Positions 62,950-64,000 of a DNA stretch of 64,000 nucleotides are shown here, piece by piece; position 1 is the stretch's first letter; the number at the start of each line of letters is the position of its first letter. The notes under the pieces were generated by a model that was not told where the DNA came from, searched no databases, and was given only the letters and a program-made list of their open reading frames with translations. A program made the position numbers and the translations under genes. The DNA is from Bacteroides sp. (lineage in GTDB: Bacteria > Bacteroidota > Bacteroidia > Bacteroidales > Muribaculaceae), in NCBI GenBank assembly GCA_014803765.1, contig JAAVBC010000014.1, forward strand, positions 1-64,000, read 5' to 3'.

Positions 62950-64000
62950 TCAGAAGGGATATCCGATTGAGAAATGGAAAGCGCGATCGCGTCCCCAACG
63001 AGGATGAATGATTGGCCAGGATTCCTGACCCTCGGCAGGATTATGAGCCTTCATTCCCAAATCGAAACGAAGCAGGAAATAGTTGAAGTCCAAGCGGATA
63101 CCCAACCCATAAGATGCAGCCAATTCCTTGTAGAAAGACTTAAATTGAAATAATCCGCCGGGCTGATTGGGATAATCACGGATGGTCCAGATATTTCCGG
63201 CATCCACAAATAAGCCGAGTTCAACAATCCAAAAGAGTTTGGCTCTATACTCCGCACTCATTATAAAGCGTATATCGCCACATTTGTTCATGAAGTCGCT
63301 CGAAGAATCATTCCCGGGAAAGCGTCCGGGACCGAGAGTGCGCACACCCCAGCCTCTCACACCATTCGCCCCACCTCCATAAAAGCGCTTTTCAAACGGG
63401 AGTACACCGGAGTTGCCATACGGAACTCCGACGCCTAATCCCACATGAGTCGCCACAGACTGACGCTCATCAAATACATGAGTATATCCAAAATCAGAAT
63501 CGAACTTAAAATACTGTGCATAATGGATTCCGAAAATTTTATAAGGATCCTGATGGAAATTAGAGCGATGAGAGAATATGCTGCTTAAGGCAAACAGGAG
63601 ATTACCCGCAAATTCTCCGCGTGCACGCACTGTGTAGATATCCTTCTGCCGATTGCGTTGCCAAGGGGGGAGATTGCGCTTATTTGTATGATAGAATGAA
63701 TATCCGAGTCGCATTATGAAATGATCTTCATAACTATAGCGAAGCAGCGGATTATCCGGCGCTATCTGATTTATAAAGTCATTGGTAGAAGCCGGCAGGT
63801 ATACATAGTTGATATCTATCGGAGTGAAGATATGTTGCGTACGCCGTGATCGCTCAGTCCATTTATACGACCATCCCGCCGTAGAGACTATACGTGTATA
63901 TTCAGGTCGCTCCTGATAGTTGATAGAGAGATTAAGCTCTGTAGAGGCATTGACATTCCTCTTGAAACTTTCAGCTAAAAATGGCGCTTTGAATTTAGGA
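62950..64000 (-). CDS. BamA/TamA-like outer membrane barrel protein, C-terminal part (5' end outside window)
   Basis: An open leftward frame runs from the window edge to the stop at 62950, giving about 350 residues; the beginning is missing. It shows alternating beta-strand patterns, the surface-antigen signature GGANGVRGWGVRTLGPG (like the BamA VRGF loop), LGLFVDAGNIW, and ends in a strand with terminal Phe (AFHFSIGYPF) as needed for Bam-mediated insertion. Bacteroidota often carry such an extra Omp85 protein besides BamA. Confidence 0.85.
   Translation of the reverse strand, partial: PKFKAPFLAESFKRNVNASTELNLSINYQERPEYTRIVSTAGWSYKWTERSRRTQHIFTPIDINYVYLPASTNDFINQIAPDNPLLRYSYEDHFIMRLGYSFYHTNKRNLPPWQRNRQKDIYTVRARGEFAGNLLFALSSIFSHRSNFHQDPYKIFGIHYAQYFKFDSDFGYTHVFDERQSVATHVGLGVGVPYGNSGVLPFEKRFYGGGANGVRGWGVRTLGPGRFPGNDSSSDFMNKCGDIRFIMSAEYRAKLFWIVELGLFVDAGNIWTIRDYPNQPGGLFQFKSFYKELAASYGLGIRLDFNYFLLRFDLGMKAHNPAEGQESWPIIHPRWGRDRAFHFSIGYPF

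Noticed and set aside
1-64000. tRNA, rRNA or CRISPR array
   Set aside because: No tRNA-like arms, rRNA-like segments or regularly spaced repeats were seen by eye; a covariance search would be needed to exclude them fully.

Overview
The window looks like a chromosomal segment of a gut Bacteroidales bacterium, plausibly Muribaculaceae (the family is a guess). The evidence is the Bacteroidota promoter type TTTG-N18-20-TAnnTTTG, seen complete upstream of several genes, Bacteroidales-specific families (DUF3332 lipoprotein, BT_3928-type DoxX protein, DUF1599), and a structured RNA downstream of rplT at the place described for the Bacteroidales-1 RNA. No tRNA, rRNA, CRISPR array, intact insertion sequence or prophage was found.

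Layout. 0-10 kb holds a small Bacteroidales protein, an ECF-like sigma factor, prmA, a YtxH/holin-like envelope cluster, a DUF3332 lipoprotein, and a leftward recJ-recQ-umuC repair operon. 10.4-21.4 kb is one rightward run of twelve genes. It combines a NeuD-type acyltransferase, two acyl carrier proteins, two KAS III enzymes, a ketoreductase and an AMP ligase with an ATP-grasp protein, a glycosyltransferase, a radical SAM protein, a deacetylase-like protein and a pyruvyltransferase. It probably builds an unusual acyl group on ACP and attaches it to a surface glycan. One KAS III gene carries a G9 tract that could be phase variable.

22-36.3 kb is a self-contained urease region: ureABC, ureEFGD, a leftward operon with urea channel, MFS transporter and NhaC antiporter, and a rightward nickel ECF importer (CbiM/NikM with PDGLE tail, CbiQ, CbiO). 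A 636-bp repeat-rich insert flanked by 69-bp direct repeats separates ureC from ureE. The repeat carries a promoter, so ureEFGD has its own transcription start. Repeat modules in this insert recur before the urease locus at 21.4-21.8 kb.

36.4-50 kb holds an ion channel with a non-standard filter and a leftward agmatine-to-putrescine operon (aguA, aguB, SPFH protein, hydrolase, membrane-anchored Mur ligase). DUF1599, BT_3928, rlmH, nadC, yraN, nfo and a sugar-type MFS transporter with a large inserted domain follow. At 50.1-51.05 kb lies a solitary Abi_2/HEPN gene. Divergent from it is a perfect promoter followed about 80 nt later by an intrinsic terminator, so the pair looks like a compact defence module with its own small RNA. 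The rest is trmH-like/radA/D-2-hydroxyacid dehydrogenase (leftward), a TPR protein, thrS-infC-rpmI-rplT, the candidate Bacteroidales-1 RNA, a nitroreductase, a His/Lys/Asp-repeat secreted protein, a HAD phosphatase and a truncated BamA/TamA-like barrel at the right edge.
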